A stretch of DNA of 64,000 nucleotides, taken from Chitinimonas sp036961565. GTDB taxonomy: Bacteria > Pseudomonadota > Gammaproteobacteria > Burkholderiales > Chitinimonadaceae. Every line of letters starts with the position of its first letter. Positions within the stretch are counted from its first letter, which is position 1. Positions 39,578 through 48,994 of this stretch are shown piece after piece. The notes beneath the pieces are model-generated. The model made no database searches, had not been told where the DNA came from, and worked only from the letters and a program-made list of their open reading frames with translations. Position numbers and translations under genes: made by a program. The stretch is from NCBI RefSeq assembly GCF_036961565.1, contig NZ_JBAMDD010000003.1, positions 62,001 through 126,000 on the forward strand, given 5' to 3'.

Positions 39578-41482
39578 ATGATCCGTTTATCCTCCCTTAC
39601 CTTAAGACGCGGCACCAAGGTGCTGCTTGATCGAGTCGATCTCATCCTTCACCGTGGCCAGCGTGTTGGCATAGTTGGCCCCAATGGCGCTGGCAAATCC
39701 AGTTTCTTTGGACTATTGCGCGGCGAATTGCACCCGGATGCAGGTGATATAGATTACCCCAGCAATCTGGTGGTGGCATCCGTGCGCCAGGAAACACCGG
39801 CCCTGACGTCCAGCGCGCTGGATTATGTGCTTGATGGTGATGCCGAGTTGCGGCATATCCAAGCTCAGTTGGCCAATCCCGACCAGGATGGCAACCAATT
39901 GGCCGAATGGCTGGGCCAGCTCGAAGCCGTGGATGGCTACTCGGCCGAGGCCCGCGCCAGCAAGATGCTGTTTGGCCTGGGTTTCAGCGCGGCAGATCTG
40001 CAGCGCCCGGTGGCCAGTTTCTCGGGTGGTTGGCGCATGCGGCTCAACCTGGCGCAGGCCTTGATGTGCCGGTCCGATCTGTTGCTGCTGGATGAGCCCA
40101 CCAACCATTTAGATCTCGACGCGGTGATCTGGATGGAAAACTGGCTGGCCAGCTATCCAGGTACGTTGCTGCTGATCTCGCATGACCGGGATTTTCTGGA
40201 TGCCACGGTCAATGCCATCGCCCATCTGGCCAATAGCCAGATCACCATCTACACCGGTAATTACGCGGATTTCGAGAACCAGAAGGCCGAGAAGCTGGCT
40301 CAGCAGCAGCAGGCTTTTGAAAAGCAGCAGCGTGAGATGGCCCACTTGCAGAAGTATGTGGATCGCTTCCGCGCCCAGGCTACCAAGGCGAGACAAGCGC
40401 AGTCGCGTATCAAGGCACTGGAGCGGATGGAAATCATCTCGGCCGCGCATGTTGATTCGCCATTCGATTTCAGCTTCCGCGAGCCGGTGAGCAGCCCCAA
40501 CCAGTTGCTGAGCATAGAGGAAGGCGCGGTAGGCTATGGCGGCAACCGTCTGCTCGATGGGCTGGACCTTGCCGTGGAAGCCGGTGCGCGTATCGGCTTG
40601 CTGGGCCGCAATGGTGCTGGCAAGTCCACCCTCGTCAAGTTGCTGGCAGGCGAGCTATCCCTGGTAGCTGGGCACCGGGTGGAAGGCAAGGGCTTGGAGA
40701 TAGGCTACTTTGCCCAGCATCAGCTGGAGCACCTGCGGCTGGATGAAAGCCCGCTCTGGCATCTGCAGAAACTGAGCCCGCAGGTGCGTGAGCAGGAGCT
40801 GCTTAATTTCCTTGGCGGGTTTGATTTCCGTGGCGATATGGCCCGTAGCCCTGTGGCGCCTTTCTCGGGCGGTGAGAAAGCCCGTTTGGCCTTGGCAATG
40901 ATAGTCTGGCAGCGCCCGAACCTGCTGCTGCTGGATGAGCCGACCAACCACCTGGATCTGGAGATGCGCCACGCGCTGACCATGGCCTTGCAGGACTATG
41001 TCGGTGCCATGATTGTGGTATCGCATGATCGCCATCTGCTGCGTGCCACGACCGATCGTTTCCTGCTGGTTGAGGGTGGGCGGGTCAGCTACTTTGACGG
41101 CGATCTGGATGACTACAAGCGCTACCGCAAGGAAACCGAAAGCAAGCCTGCGGTGGCGGCCAATGCCGGTGTGGTGGTGGAGTCGGATCGCAAGCAGCAG
41201 AAGCGGCAGGAGGCTGGTGATCGCAGGCGCATGTCGCAGTTGAAGAAGCCGCTGGAGAAGGAACTGGGCCTGCTAGAGAAGCAGATGGCTGCCCTGACCG
41301 AAGAGAAGGCGGCCTTGGTGGCCGAGTTGGCAGGCGAAGCCATTTACGCGGCAGAGGCCAAGGAGCAGTTGAAGGACAAGGTAAGGCGCCAAGCCGAGCT
41401 TGAACTGACCCTGGGTGAGCTGGAGGTGCGCTGGTTGGAGTTGCAGGAAGAGCTGGAAGTGCTGGCGGACGACGCGAGCTGA
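39578..41482 (+). CDS. yheS: ABC-F ATPase, YheS type
   Basis: A 634-residue soluble protein with two ABC domains and no membrane part. Domain 1 has Walker A GPNGAGKSS near residue 36, signature FSGGWRMRL near 150, and Walker B LLLDEPTNHLDLD near 170. Domain 2 has GRNGAGKST near 345, FSGGEKARLA near 430, and LLLDEPTNHLDLE near 450. The linker between them is helical and charged, and a coiled-coil C-terminus (about 545-630) follows, as in YheS. ABC-F proteins bind the ribosomal E site and help stalled translation. It stands alone on the plus strand. Confidence 0.9.
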   Translation: MIRLSSLTLRRGTKVLLDRVDLILHRGQRVGIVGPNGAGKSSFFGLLRGELHPDAGDIDYPSNLVVASVRQETPALTSSALDYVLDGDAELRHIQAQLANPDQDGNQLAEWLGQLEAVDGYSAEARASKMLFGLGFSAADLQRPVASFSGGWRMRLNLAQALMCRSDLLLLDEPTNHLDLDAVIWMENWLASYPGTLLLISHDRDFLDATVNAIAHLANSQITIYTGNYADFENQKAEKLAQQQQAFEKQQREMAHLQKYVDRFRAQATKARQAQSRIKALERMEIISAAHVDSPFDFSFREPVSSPNQLLSIEEGAVGYGGNRLLDGLDLAVEAGARIGLLGRNGAGKSTLVKLLAGELSLVAGHRVEGKGLEIGYFAQHQLEHLRLDESPLWHLQKLSPQVREQELLNFLGGFDFRGDMARSPVAPFSGGEKARLALAMIVWQRPNLLLLDEPTNHLDLEMRHALTMALQDYVGAMIVVSHDRHLLRATTDRFLLVEGGRVSYFDGDLDDYKRYRKETESKPAVAANAGVVVESDRKQQKRQEAGDRRRMSQLKKPLEKELGLLEKQMAALTEEKAALVAELAGEAIYAAEAKEQLKDKVRRQAELELTLGELEVRWLELQEELEVLADDAS

Positions 41483-41626
41483 GTTGGCCTACACCGCCCC
41501 ATGCGACCTGCTGGGGCGGTAGTTTTATATTTGTAATTTTCGTGCAAGTTTTGCGCTGGTATCCATTAGAGTAGCGCTAGTGCTTTCTACTGTGCCTTTC
41601 GCTTATTTGTTGTTCCTGGTGTCTGT

Positions 41627-42784
41627 ATGTCATCCGATTTAGCGCTTACTTCCCCCCCCGAGAGCACGGGCCGCTGGCAACAGGCGGCCATCCCGGTACT
41701 GTTCCTGCTCCTGGGTATGGTGTATGCCAGCTGGGCTTCACGCATCCCGGCGGTACGTGATGCCCTGCAACTGGATGCCGCCACGCTGGGGACTGTCCTG
41801 CTGGGTGGTGGCCTTGGTGCGGTGCTGTCGTTCCCTCTGGCTGCCTGGCTGATAGGCCATTACGGCGCACGTAAGGCGGCACTGTTCTCCGGTGTGGGCT
41901 TGTTGACGATACTGCCTTGCCTGGGTTTGCTGCCAAGCTGGCCACTGCTGATGCTGGGGGTGACCTTGATCGGGGTCGGTAGCAGCTGCTTTGATGTTGC
42001 CATCAATGCCCTGGGCGCGGAGGCGGAGCGTGCTGCTGGTCGCTCCATTATGTCCATGCTGCATGCCTGGTTCTGTGTGGGCACGTTTGGTGGCGCCTTG
42101 CTGGGGAGTGGTGCAGCCAAGCTGGGCTTGTCGCCTGCCATGCACTTTGCCCTGGCTGCGCTGCTGCTGGGGCTGCCGCTGTGGCAGGCCTACCGCGTGC
42201 TGCCGTGCGACCGACCCGACCCGGAGGTCGGACGCAAGCATTTTGCGCTACCCCACGGTGCACTGATTTGGCTGGGCATGATTGCCTTTCTCGGTGCGGT
42301 ATCCGAGGGGTCGCTCACCAGCTGGATTGCGCTGTACCTGCACGACCATCTGCACGCCAGCGAGGCAGTGGCACCATTGGGCTATGCCGCGTTTGCCGGT
42401 GCCATGCTGGTGGCACGCATTGTGGGCGACCGCTTGAAGGAGCGCCTCGGTGCCCGTGTGCTGGTGGCGGGCAGCAGCATGCTGGCAGTGGTGGGGCTGT
42501 TGATCGCCATCTTCGCACCTACCATACCGGTGGCCACGGTGGGGTTCGCCCTGACGGGGCTGGGTGTGGCGGCAGTGTTTCCCTGCCTGTTCAGTGCTGC
42601 TGGCCGCGAGGGCGCGACTGCACTGGCTGGGGTGGCCACGCTGGGCTATAGCGGATCATTGATGGGGCCACCCATCATGGGCTATGTCGTACACGGCATG
42701 GGCTTGCAGGCAGGCCTGGGTTTTCTGGTGCTGGCTAGCCTGGGGGTCTGCGTGGCAGCCATGAGCGCGCGCTTGTTGCGTTAG
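41627..42784 (+). CDS. MFS transporter (YbjJ-like)
   Basis: A 385-residue protein with about 12 membrane helices. YASWASRIPAVRDAL near residue 35 and the loop IGHYGARKAALF near residue 73 are the MFS motif-A region as seen in the YbjJ/FucP-like branch. The substrate is unknown. The gene is alone between the ABC-F gene and prfC, and ends at a bidirectional terminator. No regulator is adjacent. Confidence 0.85.
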   Translation: MSSDLALTSPPESTGRWQQAAIPVLFLLLGMVYASWASRIPAVRDALQLDAATLGTVLLGGGLGAVLSFPLAAWLIGHYGARKAALFSGVGLLTILPCLGLLPSWPLLMLGVTLIGVGSSCFDVAINALGAEAERAAGRSIMSMLHAWFCVGTFGGALLGSGAAKLGLSPAMHFALAALLLGLPLWQAYRVLPCDRPDPEVGRKHFALPHGALIWLGMIAFLGAVSEGSLTSWIALYLHDHLHASEAVAPLGYAAFAGAMLVARIVGDRLKERLGARVLVAGSSMLAVVGLLIAIFAPTIPVATVGFALTGLGVAAVFPCLFSAAGREGATALAGVATLGYSGSLMGPPIMGYVVHGMGLQAGLGFLVLASLGVCVAAMSARLLR

Positions 42785-42823
42785 GCCATACGCGTCTGGT
42801 TCTTCAAGCTCATGATTTATAAT

Positions 42824-42857
42824 GAAAAAGCCCGTCGCTATGGTGACGGGCTTTTTC
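42824..42857. terminator. Bidirectional terminator, MFS gene / prfC
   Basis: Stem GAAAAAGCCCGTC/GACGGGCTTTTTC (42824-42836 and 42845-42857) with an 8-base loop; T-rich on both strands. Confidence 0.93.
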
Positions 42858-42878
42858 TTGCGACAAGCGAAACCAAGC

Positions 42879-44471
42879 TTACAGCTTGGCAGCATGCTCC
42901 CGGGTGGCATGGAACGCCACCTTGGGCCAGCGCTCCTGCGCCAGTTGCAGGTTGACACGGTTGGGTGCCAGATAGGTCAGGTTGTCGGCGGCATCGCGGG
43001 CCAGGTTCAGGATCAGGCCCTTTTCGAAGTCGGCCAGCATGCGATGGTCTTCGCAGCTGACCCAGCGTGCGGTATGGATGGCGCAGTTCTCGAATACGGC
43101 ATCGACGCCGTATTCATTTTCCAACCGGCTCTTGACCACTTCGAACTGCAGCACACCCACGGCGCCCAAGATCATGTCGGCACCCGACAGCGGCTTGAAC
43201 ACCTGTACGGCACCTTCTTCCCCCAACTGTTGCAGGCCTTTCTGCAGCTGCTTGAGCTTGAGTGGGTTCTTGATGCGCACGCTGCGGAACAGCTCGGGCG
43301 CAAAGTAGGGGATGCCGGTGAAGGCCAGCTTTTCACCTTCGCTGAAGCTGTCGCCTATCTGGATATTGCCGTGGTTGGGCACACCGATGATATCGCCAGC
43401 GTAGGCTTCTTCTACCTGCTCGCGGGAGGAAGCCATGAAGGTCACCACCGAGTTGGCGGCCACATCACGCTCCAGGCGCAGATGCTTCATCTTCATGCCA
43501 CGCTCGAACTTGCCCGAGCAGACGCGCAGGAAGGCGATACGGTCGCGGTGCTTGGGATCCATATTGGCCTGGATCTTGAACACGAAGCCGGAGAACTTCT
43601 CTTCGTCCGGCTTGACGTCGCGTACCGTCGCATCCCGGTGCTGGGGAGAGGGGGCCCAGTCGATCAAGGCATTCAGAATCTCGCGTACGCCGAAGTTGTT
43701 GATGGCCGAACCAAAGAATACCGGTGTTTGGGTACCGGCCAGGAAGGCCTCAAGGTCAAACGGATGCGAGGCGCCACGTACCAGCTCCAACTCCATCCGG
43801 GTCTGTTCGATTTCCAGCGGGAACAGCTCATCCAGGCGGGCGTTGTCTATGCCCTTGATGACCTCGACATCCTCGATATTCCTATCCTCGCCGGGCGAGA
43901 ACAGCAGGATTTCGTCCTTGAGGATGTGATACACGCCACGGAAGGTCTTGCCCATGCCTATGGGCCAGGTGATGGGTGCGCACTGTATCTTCAGCACGCT
44001 TTCCACTTCGTCCAGCAGCTCCAGCGAATCGCGCACTTCACGGTCGTACTTGTTCATGAAGGTGACGATGGGCGTATCACGCAGGCGGCAGACATTGAGC
44101 AGCTTGATGGTCTGCTCCTCCACGCCCTTGGCGGCATCGATCACCATCAGCGCGCTATCCACGGCGGTCAGCACGCGGTAGGTATCTTCCGAGAAGTCCT
44201 GGTGGCCAGGCGTATCGAGCAAATTGATCACATGCTCGCGGTAATCGAACTGCATCACGCTAGAGGCGACCGAAATACCGCGCTGCTTTTCGATTTCCAT
44301 CCAGTCGGAGGTGGCGAACTTGCCGGTCTTCTTGCCCTTGACGGTACCCGCCATCTGAATGGCGCCCGAGAAGTACAGCAGCTTCTCGGTCAGCGTGGTC
44401 TTGCCGGCATCGGGGTGGGAGATGATGCCGAAGGTGCGCCGACGGGCGACTTCCTGAGCGATGGGCGACAT
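42879..44471 (-). CDS. prfC: Peptide chain release factor 3
   Basis: A 530-residue translational GTPase that releases RF1/RF2 from the ribosome. G1 SHPDAGKTTL is near residue 18, the G2/G3 region has RGISVASSV and DTPGHQDFSED, and NKYDRE is the G4 motif. The C-terminal domains III of RF3 follow to the end. ATG 44471 is chosen because the protein then starts MSPIAQEVARRRTFGIISHP, the standard RF3 N-terminus; an in-frame extension to 44570 has no support. Confidence 0.96.
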   Translation of the reverse strand: MSPIAQEVARRRTFGIISHPDAGKTTLTEKLLYFSGAIQMAGTVKGKKTGKFATSDWMEIEKQRGISVASSVMQFDYREHVINLLDTPGHQDFSEDTYRVLTAVDSALMVIDAAKGVEEQTIKLLNVCRLRDTPIVTFMNKYDREVRDSLELLDEVESVLKIQCAPITWPIGMGKTFRGVYHILKDEILLFSPGEDRNIEDVEVIKGIDNARLDELFPLEIEQTRMELELVRGASHPFDLEAFLAGTQTPVFFGSAINNFGVREILNALIDWAPSPQHRDATVRDVKPDEEKFSGFVFKIQANMDPKHRDRIAFLRVCSGKFERGMKMKHLRLERDVAANSVVTFMASSREQVEEAYAGDIIGVPNHGNIQIGDSFSEGEKLAFTGIPYFAPELFRSVRIKNPLKLKQLQKGLQQLGEEGAVQVFKPLSGADMILGAVGVLQFEVVKSRLENEYGVDAVFENCAIHTARWVSCEDHRMLADFEKGLILNLARDAADNLTYLAPNRVNLQLAQERWPKVAFHATREHAAKL

Positions 44472-44593
44472 GGTCAAGCGCCTTGAATTCTTTGAGAAAA
44501 GGGCGCGATTGTAGGCCAGTAGGGCATGAAAGTCGATGTGCCGTGGATGGCCGGGCCAAGCCCCCAACATTTGGGCGCTTGTTGCAGCGGGTA

Positions 44594-45727
44594 TCAGCCC
44601 CAGATGCTGTCTATGTCTACATAGGCATTGAAGGTGGCCGGATCGATGGTTTCACCCACACCATAAAGCGGGTTATGGGTGTCGCGCTGCACCGGAGGCG
44701 AGAGCGGTAGGCCATCGCCGCCAATCAGGCTGACCACCAAGGGGTGGTTGGGTGAGCTGCCGGGCCGCACCACCACGCCTTTCTCGCCATTGGCCAGACG
44801 GAGCTGTAGTCCGGGTGGGAAGATGCCGACCGCCCGTATGAACTGGGCCGCCAGGGTCTGGTCCACCGTCTTGCCGCGTTCCAGCAGGATGCCGCGCAAT
44901 GCAACGGTCAGCGGCACAGCGGAGCGATACTCGCGGAAGGTGATACGGGCGCAATAGATGTCCGCCAGCCGCAGTATCTGTCCTTCCGGGCTCAGTTCAT
45001 GACCGGCCGTGCCATTGGGGTAGCCGGTGCCGTCAAAGTGCTCATGATGCTCCAGTACGGCGCGCAACCAGATGGGATCATTCACGCCCATGCTCTTGAG
45101 CCGGGTCGTGGCTTCCTCTGGGTGCTTGTGCAGACGTTCTTTCTGTTCGTCGGTCAGCGGTGTGCTCTGGGCCTTGATTTCATCCTGGAAGCAAGTGGTG
45201 CCCAGATTCATGGTCAAGGCCGCGCAGATCAGGCCGAACTCGCGGGCCGGGGTCAGCTTGAGATCGCGCGCGGCCAGGCGTGCGATGGTGGCGCTATCCA
45301 ACAGGTGGCGGCTGCTGTAGCGGCCATCCTGGCGCAGGCTGATGATGGCCTGGGCCAGCTCGGGCTTAGCCCCGCACAGGCTGTCGACACAGCGGGCAAT
45401 CTCCGTAATGCGGGAGATGAACTGACCGCTTTGTATGGTCAGCTCCACATTCTCGTACAGCAGCTCCATTTTCTTGCGTAGATCCAGCCACTCCTGCGCG
45501 GGGCTGGCTTCTGGTTCGCTGTCCTCGGCTTCGACCTGTGCGATACGTGATTGCCGCAGGGCGTTGCTGTCGGCAAACACGCCGACCGCAACCAGCCGGT
45601 CTACCTGTCCTTCGCTATTGATGAGATAGCCCTTGCGCAGCAGCAGGGTGCCTTTCTCATCGTAGACATCCCAAGGCAGTGCCTTGCCCACCTCGATATC
45701 CGAGTGCCGAACCCGTGATTGGCTCAT
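44594..45727 (-). CDS. HD-GYP-like protein lacking the HD catalytic pair (paralogue, Sia-linked)
   Basis: A 377-residue paralogue of the protein at 26797-28032, alignable over nearly the full length. The N-terminal domain (1-60) is RVRHSDIEVGKALPWDV. In the HD-GYP-like domain, HHEHFDGTGYP (227-237) and LADIYCAR are retained, but the HDxGK site is TMNLGT (172-177). The C-terminal extension includes GIFPPGLQLRLANGEKGVV. It is the last gene of the Sia-type operon, 23 bases after siaB, in the place where a SiaD diguanylate cyclase would be expected. It probably acts as a non-catalytic output or c-di-GMP sensing component; no motif supports catalysis. Confidence 0.78.
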   Translation of the reverse strand: MSQSRVRHSDIEVGKALPWDVYDEKGTLLLRKGYLINSEGQVDRLVAVGVFADSNALRQSRIAQVEAEDSEPEASPAQEWLDLRKKMELLYENVELTIQSGQFISRITEIARCVDSLCGAKPELAQAIISLRQDGRYSSRHLLDSATIARLAARDLKLTPAREFGLICAALTMNLGTTCFQDEIKAQSTPLTDEQKERLHKHPEEATTRLKSMGVNDPIWLRAVLEHHEHFDGTGYPNGTAGHELSPEGQILRLADIYCARITFREYRSAVPLTVALRGILLERGKTVDQTLAAQFIRAVGIFPPGLQLRLANGEKGVVVRPGSSPNHPLVVSLIGGDGLPLSPPVQRDTHNPLYGVGETIDPATFNAYVDIDSIWG

Positions 45728-45750
45728 GATCTACCCCGTTGTCGCCGGTT

Positions 45751-46308
45751 TCAGATCGTGGCTTTGAGCAGGAAAATCACGGTGCCGGGTCGGGCCGCAT
45801 CCTCTATCAGACGGTAAGTCAGCGCTGCCTGGGCGTCCCGGGCTATGGTCAACAGGCCCAAGCCCGCGCCTTTGCTGCCGTCTGGCGTGTCCTGCCGGAT
45901 GGCTTGGGCATAGGCTTCCTTGATTTCGGCATGGGTCATCAGGCGTAGGGGTTCTATACGCTCGCGCAGGGTGTGAGCCTGGGCGGCATCAACCCGGTTG
46001 GCGCACTCCAGCAGGTAGTGGCCCTGTGTGAGGGTGACGGAAATGCTGCCCCAGCGCAGCTGATGGTCGTCCTGTTCGCTGGGGGTCAGGGTGTCCTGGG
46101 CGTAGTGGATGATGTTCTGCGTCATCTCGACCAGGGAGGACAGTAGCCGGCGACGGATAGGGTTGCTGACGCCATCCCTGTCCAGCTTGACCTTGAAGCC
46201 CTCCACCATGGCTGTCAGCAGCGGCTGCGACAGGTAGCCACTGTAGAAGAAGCAGACATTGCCGGCGGTAAACAACTCGCCATATTCCTCAAATACATCG
46301 TCGAGCAT
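45751..46308 (-). CDS. siaB: SiaB-family protein kinase
   Basis: A 185-residue protein with a GHKL-type ATP fold of the SiaB family. The N-box region is SSLVEMTQNIIHYAQ near residue 60, and the G-box is SKGAGLGLLTIARDA near residue 148. In Pseudomonas aeruginosa SiaB phosphorylates SiaC, opposing the SiaA phosphatase, and this controls biofilm formation. Neighbours here are siaC upstream and an HD-GYP-like gene downstream. The start at 46308 gives MLDDVFEEYGELF. Confidence 0.87.
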   Translation of the reverse strand: MLDDVFEEYGELFTAGNVCFFYSGYLSQPLLTAMVEGFKVKLDRDGVSNPIRRRLLSSLVEMTQNIIHYAQDTLTPSEQDDHQLRWGSISVTLTQGHYLLECANRVDAAQAHTLRERIEPLRLMTHAEIKEAYAQAIRQDTPDGSKGAGLGLLTIARDAQAALTYRLIEDAARPGTVIFLLKATI

Positions 46309-46365
46309 GGGGCTGTGCTCCCAGTAGTAGCCGCCTGGGTGGCCAGGCGGCAGAAAGAGATATGG

Positions 46366-46755
46366 CTAATCGGTATTCACCGGAACATCGGTAAACCTGA
46401 GGGCAGGGTAATCCTGGTGGATCTCCTGACCGAACTCGAACAGTGTTTCGTCGTCCTCATCATGAAACCAGTTGAGGCTGACCTCATTGCCTGCCAAAGC
46501 GGCTTGGTTGAAGGCATCGAACATGGAAAACAGCAGCTTGGTACTGGAGCTGTTGAAATAGGCTAGGGAGACGTTGATGCGAATCTCGGTGCCTTTGCAG
46601 CCGGCCAGATACTGCCGCACCCGTTCCAGCACGCCACCATAGAAGGATGCTGCGTTCTCGGGATAGGACTCACCCTTCAGGCTCAGTGTGTGCTGATCGA
46701 AACGGAAGTCCACCTCGGGTGTGCTGGGGGTGGCGGCAATGAACAGGTTTTCCAT
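46366..46755 (-). CDS. siaC: SiaC-family regulatory phosphoprotein (DUF1987)
   Basis: A 129-residue protein, the normal SiaC length. The phosphoacceptor region in LAYFNSSSTKLL (residues 64-75) has four Ser/Thr (69-72), in the place of Thr68 of P. aeruginosa SiaC. SiaB phosphorylates and SiaA dephosphorylates it; unphosphorylated SiaC binds and activates the cyclase SiaD in Pseudomonas. As no siaD is here, the partner may be the HD-GYP-like protein of the same operon, which is inference. It lies 27 bases after the phosphatase gene. Confidence 0.88.
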   Translation of the reverse strand: MENLFIAATPSTPEVDFRFDQHTLSLKGESYPENAASFYGGVLERVRQYLAGCKGTEIRINVSLAYFNSSSTKLLFSMFDAFNQAALAGNEVSLNWFHDEDDETLFEFGQEIHQDYPALRFTDVPVNTD

Positions 46756-46782
46756 CTTTTCATCCTCGGGTACGGGAGGGGC

Positions 46783-48015
46783 TCAGGGTCTGAAGCACAA
46801 AAAAGTCAGGTCATCGCGGCGGGGCTGGTCTGCCTGCCAAAGGCTATAGGCATTGAGCACCGACATGCTGATTACATCGGCACGTTCATTGCGCTGGGCG
46901 ATGATGGATTCCCGGATGCGGCGCTTGCCGAAGGCGGTTTGCTTGGGGCCGCCTATCTGGTCTACCAGGCCATCGGTGGTTACGAACATCAGCGTGCCCT
47001 GTGGCGCCGCAATTACCTGATTGGTCCAGCAGAAGTCCATGGGTGTATCGACATAGCCTACGCCCATGCGATCACCATCCAGCTGTACAAAGTCCTCGCT
47101 GGTTTGATCCAGCACGAACAGCGGTGTCTTGGCTGCGGCATAGGTCAAGGTCCGCTTGGCTTCGTCGAACCAGAAGAAGGCACCGTCGAGTCCATCGTCC
47201 GACTGCCCAAAACCGGCCCTGGGCCCGGTCTGCCCCAGCAGGAGCTTGATGGCGCGGTTGAGTTCGGACAGTACGGCGGCAGGGTCACGCGGATTGCTCT
47301 GTTCTATGGCCTGCACCAGTAGCGACGAGGTAATCAGGGTCATGAAGGCACCCGGCACGCCGTGGCCGGTACAGTCGGCAACCGCACCGAACCAGCCATC
47401 CTGGAACCGCGCAAAATGATAGAAGTCGCCGCCTACCACGTCACGCGGCTCCCAGACCAGCTCGCTATCCTGCAGGGTGTGGGCCAGTGCCTCGCGTGCT
47501 GCGCGCATCATGGCTTGCTGTATCACCCCGGCGTATTCGATGGAGTGGCGTATCTGGCGGTTCTTTTCGGCCTGCAGATTGGCAATCATGCGCATCAGCC
47601 GCAAGCAGGAGCCCACACCGGCATAGAGGCCATCACGCGTGACGATAAAACCGGCCGCCAGGGTCTGCTCGCCGTGTTCCACCACCCTGAAGGAGAGCGC
47701 CTCCAGGTTGAGTTTCTCGTCAACGATCAACGGGTCTCTGTCCATGAAAGCGGTGCAGCCCTGCGGCCCGTAGCGCTCCTGGTTCTGCGGCGAGGACATC
47801 TCGGACATGAAGGCATTGCGATTGATCAGGCCTATGGGCACGCCGCTTTCCACGACAGGCAGGCTGACCAGATCACGATCACGGGCAAAGCGGCTCAGCA
47901 CCGTGACATTGGTGGTGTCGGGTGCAACTGGATCAACCTCGCTGGAGATACCACCTGCAGAGGGGAGCCGATGTACGGTCTGTCGCCTGAAATGATCGAC
48001 GCTGAGGAGATCCAT
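46783..48015 (-). CDS. SpoIIE/PP2C-type phosphatase, SiaA-like, with N-terminal CBS-like region
   Basis: A 410-residue protein. The phosphatase domain (about 190-410) has GGDFYHF near residue 195, VADCTGHGVPGAFMTL near 215, VTTDGLVDQIGG near 350 and RRDDLTFL at the end, which hold the metal-binding aspartates of PP2C/SpoIIE. The N-terminal half has no membrane segment, unlike P. aeruginosa SiaA; instead a pair of CBS-like repeats (about 30-160, LPVVESGVPIGLINR) and a helical linker lead to the catalytic part. It probably dephosphorylates SiaC in response to a cytoplasmic signal. First gene of the operon; the ribosome site is weak, so the exact start is less sure. Confidence 0.83.
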   Translation of the reverse strand: MDLLSVDHFRRQTVHRLPSAGGISSEVDPVAPDTTNVTVLSRFARDRDLVSLPVVESGVPIGLINRNAFMSEMSSPQNQERYGPQGCTAFMDRDPLIVDEKLNLEALSFRVVEHGEQTLAAGFIVTRDGLYAGVGSCLRLMRMIANLQAEKNRQIRHSIEYAGVIQQAMMRAAREALAHTLQDSELVWEPRDVVGGDFYHFARFQDGWFGAVADCTGHGVPGAFMTLITSSLLVQAIEQSNPRDPAAVLSELNRAIKLLLGQTGPRAGFGQSDDGLDGAFFWFDEAKRTLTYAAAKTPLFVLDQTSEDFVQLDGDRMGVGYVDTPMDFCWTNQVIAAPQGTLMFVTTDGLVDQIGGPKQTAFGKRRIRESIIAQRNERADVISMSVLNAYSLWQADQPRRDDLTFLCFRP

Positions 48016-48196
48016 GCTGGCCCAAGGGTCTGGTGCGTTTGCAACAACTGCGGCATCTTGCTGGCATGACGCCAGTAACGCGTGTGTCGGCGCTGTCTAT
48101 TCCGTATAGCCCAGGCGAGGCTCAAACGCCAAGCCCAGATACCAGCAGCGGCAAAAGCGGGCTGACGGCGATGGCTGGCTGCACTACCCTATAGCC

Positions 48197-48946
48197 ATGC
48201 GTATATTCCCAGGCCTGCTGCCCATACTGTTGCTGCTGAGCGGACTTTTGCTTGCGCCCACCTGGGCAGCGACGCGGCTGCAACTGATTACGACTGACTA
48301 CCCACCCTATTGCGCAGCTGATCTGCCTGAGCAAGGGGTATTCACGGCCCTTACGCAGGCAGCGTTTAGGGCGGGTGGCTATGAGACCGATGTGGTGTTC
48401 AAACCATGGGCGCGTGCGCTGGCCGAGATCAAGGCGGGCAAGCACGATGCCATCCTGGCGGTTTGGTTTCAGAGCGAGCGCAATAAATTCCTCGCCTTTA
48501 CCGATCCACTTTGGCTTAACCGCATCGGCTTCATGGGAAGGGCGGGGGAGCTTGTCGATACGCAGCATCTATCCACGTTGAAGGGGCGCAAGATAGGCGT
48601 GGTGAGGGGATATGCCAATCCGCCCGAGTTCGAGGCCGCCAACCTGACGGTGGACGAGGCGGTGGACGATGAAACCAACTTGAAGAAACTGCTGGGGGGG
48701 CGGGTGGACCTGGCCTTGGTGGACAAGGCGCTGGCGGAACACCTGATACGCAACCGCATACCTGAGGCGGATGGCAGGTTGGCGTGGCAAGATCCACCTA
48801 TCGCCACCATGCCGCTCTATGTGGCCTTGTCACGTAGCAAGCCGGGCTATGAACAGCGCCTGCTCGCATTCAATCGGGGGCTGGCCGAGATACGCCGTAC
48901 CGGTGAGTATGAACGCATACTCAAGCGGCACGGCATAACACAGTAG
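48197..48946 (+). CDS. Periplasmic solute-binding protein family 3 (amino-acid type), orphan
   Basis: A 249-residue protein with a signal peptide (residues 1-24, cut after TWA). The fold of family 3 binding proteins is evident from TTDYPPYCAADLPEQGVFTALTQAAF and AVWFQSERNKFLAFTDPL, with a paired domain and the C-terminal RTGEYERILKRHG. No permease or ATPase is adjacent, so it may work with an unlinked transporter or have a signalling role, as is common for orphan members. Located between the Sia operon (divergent) and uup. Confidence 0.82.
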   Translation: MRIFPGLLPILLLLSGLLLAPTWAATRLQLITTDYPPYCAADLPEQGVFTALTQAAFRAGGYETDVVFKPWARALAEIKAGKHDAILAVWFQSERNKFLAFTDPLWLNRIGFMGRAGELVDTQHLSTLKGRKIGVVRGYANPPEFEAANLTVDEAVDDETNLKKLLGGRVDLALVDKALAEHLIRNRIPEADGRLAWQDPPIATMPLYVALSRSKPGYEQRLLAFNRGLAEIRRTGEYERILKRHGITQ

Positions 48947-48994
48947 CCGGTAGCGGCAAGGCCGGTGGCTTGCTCCGCGCCACCCGCCAGTCGG

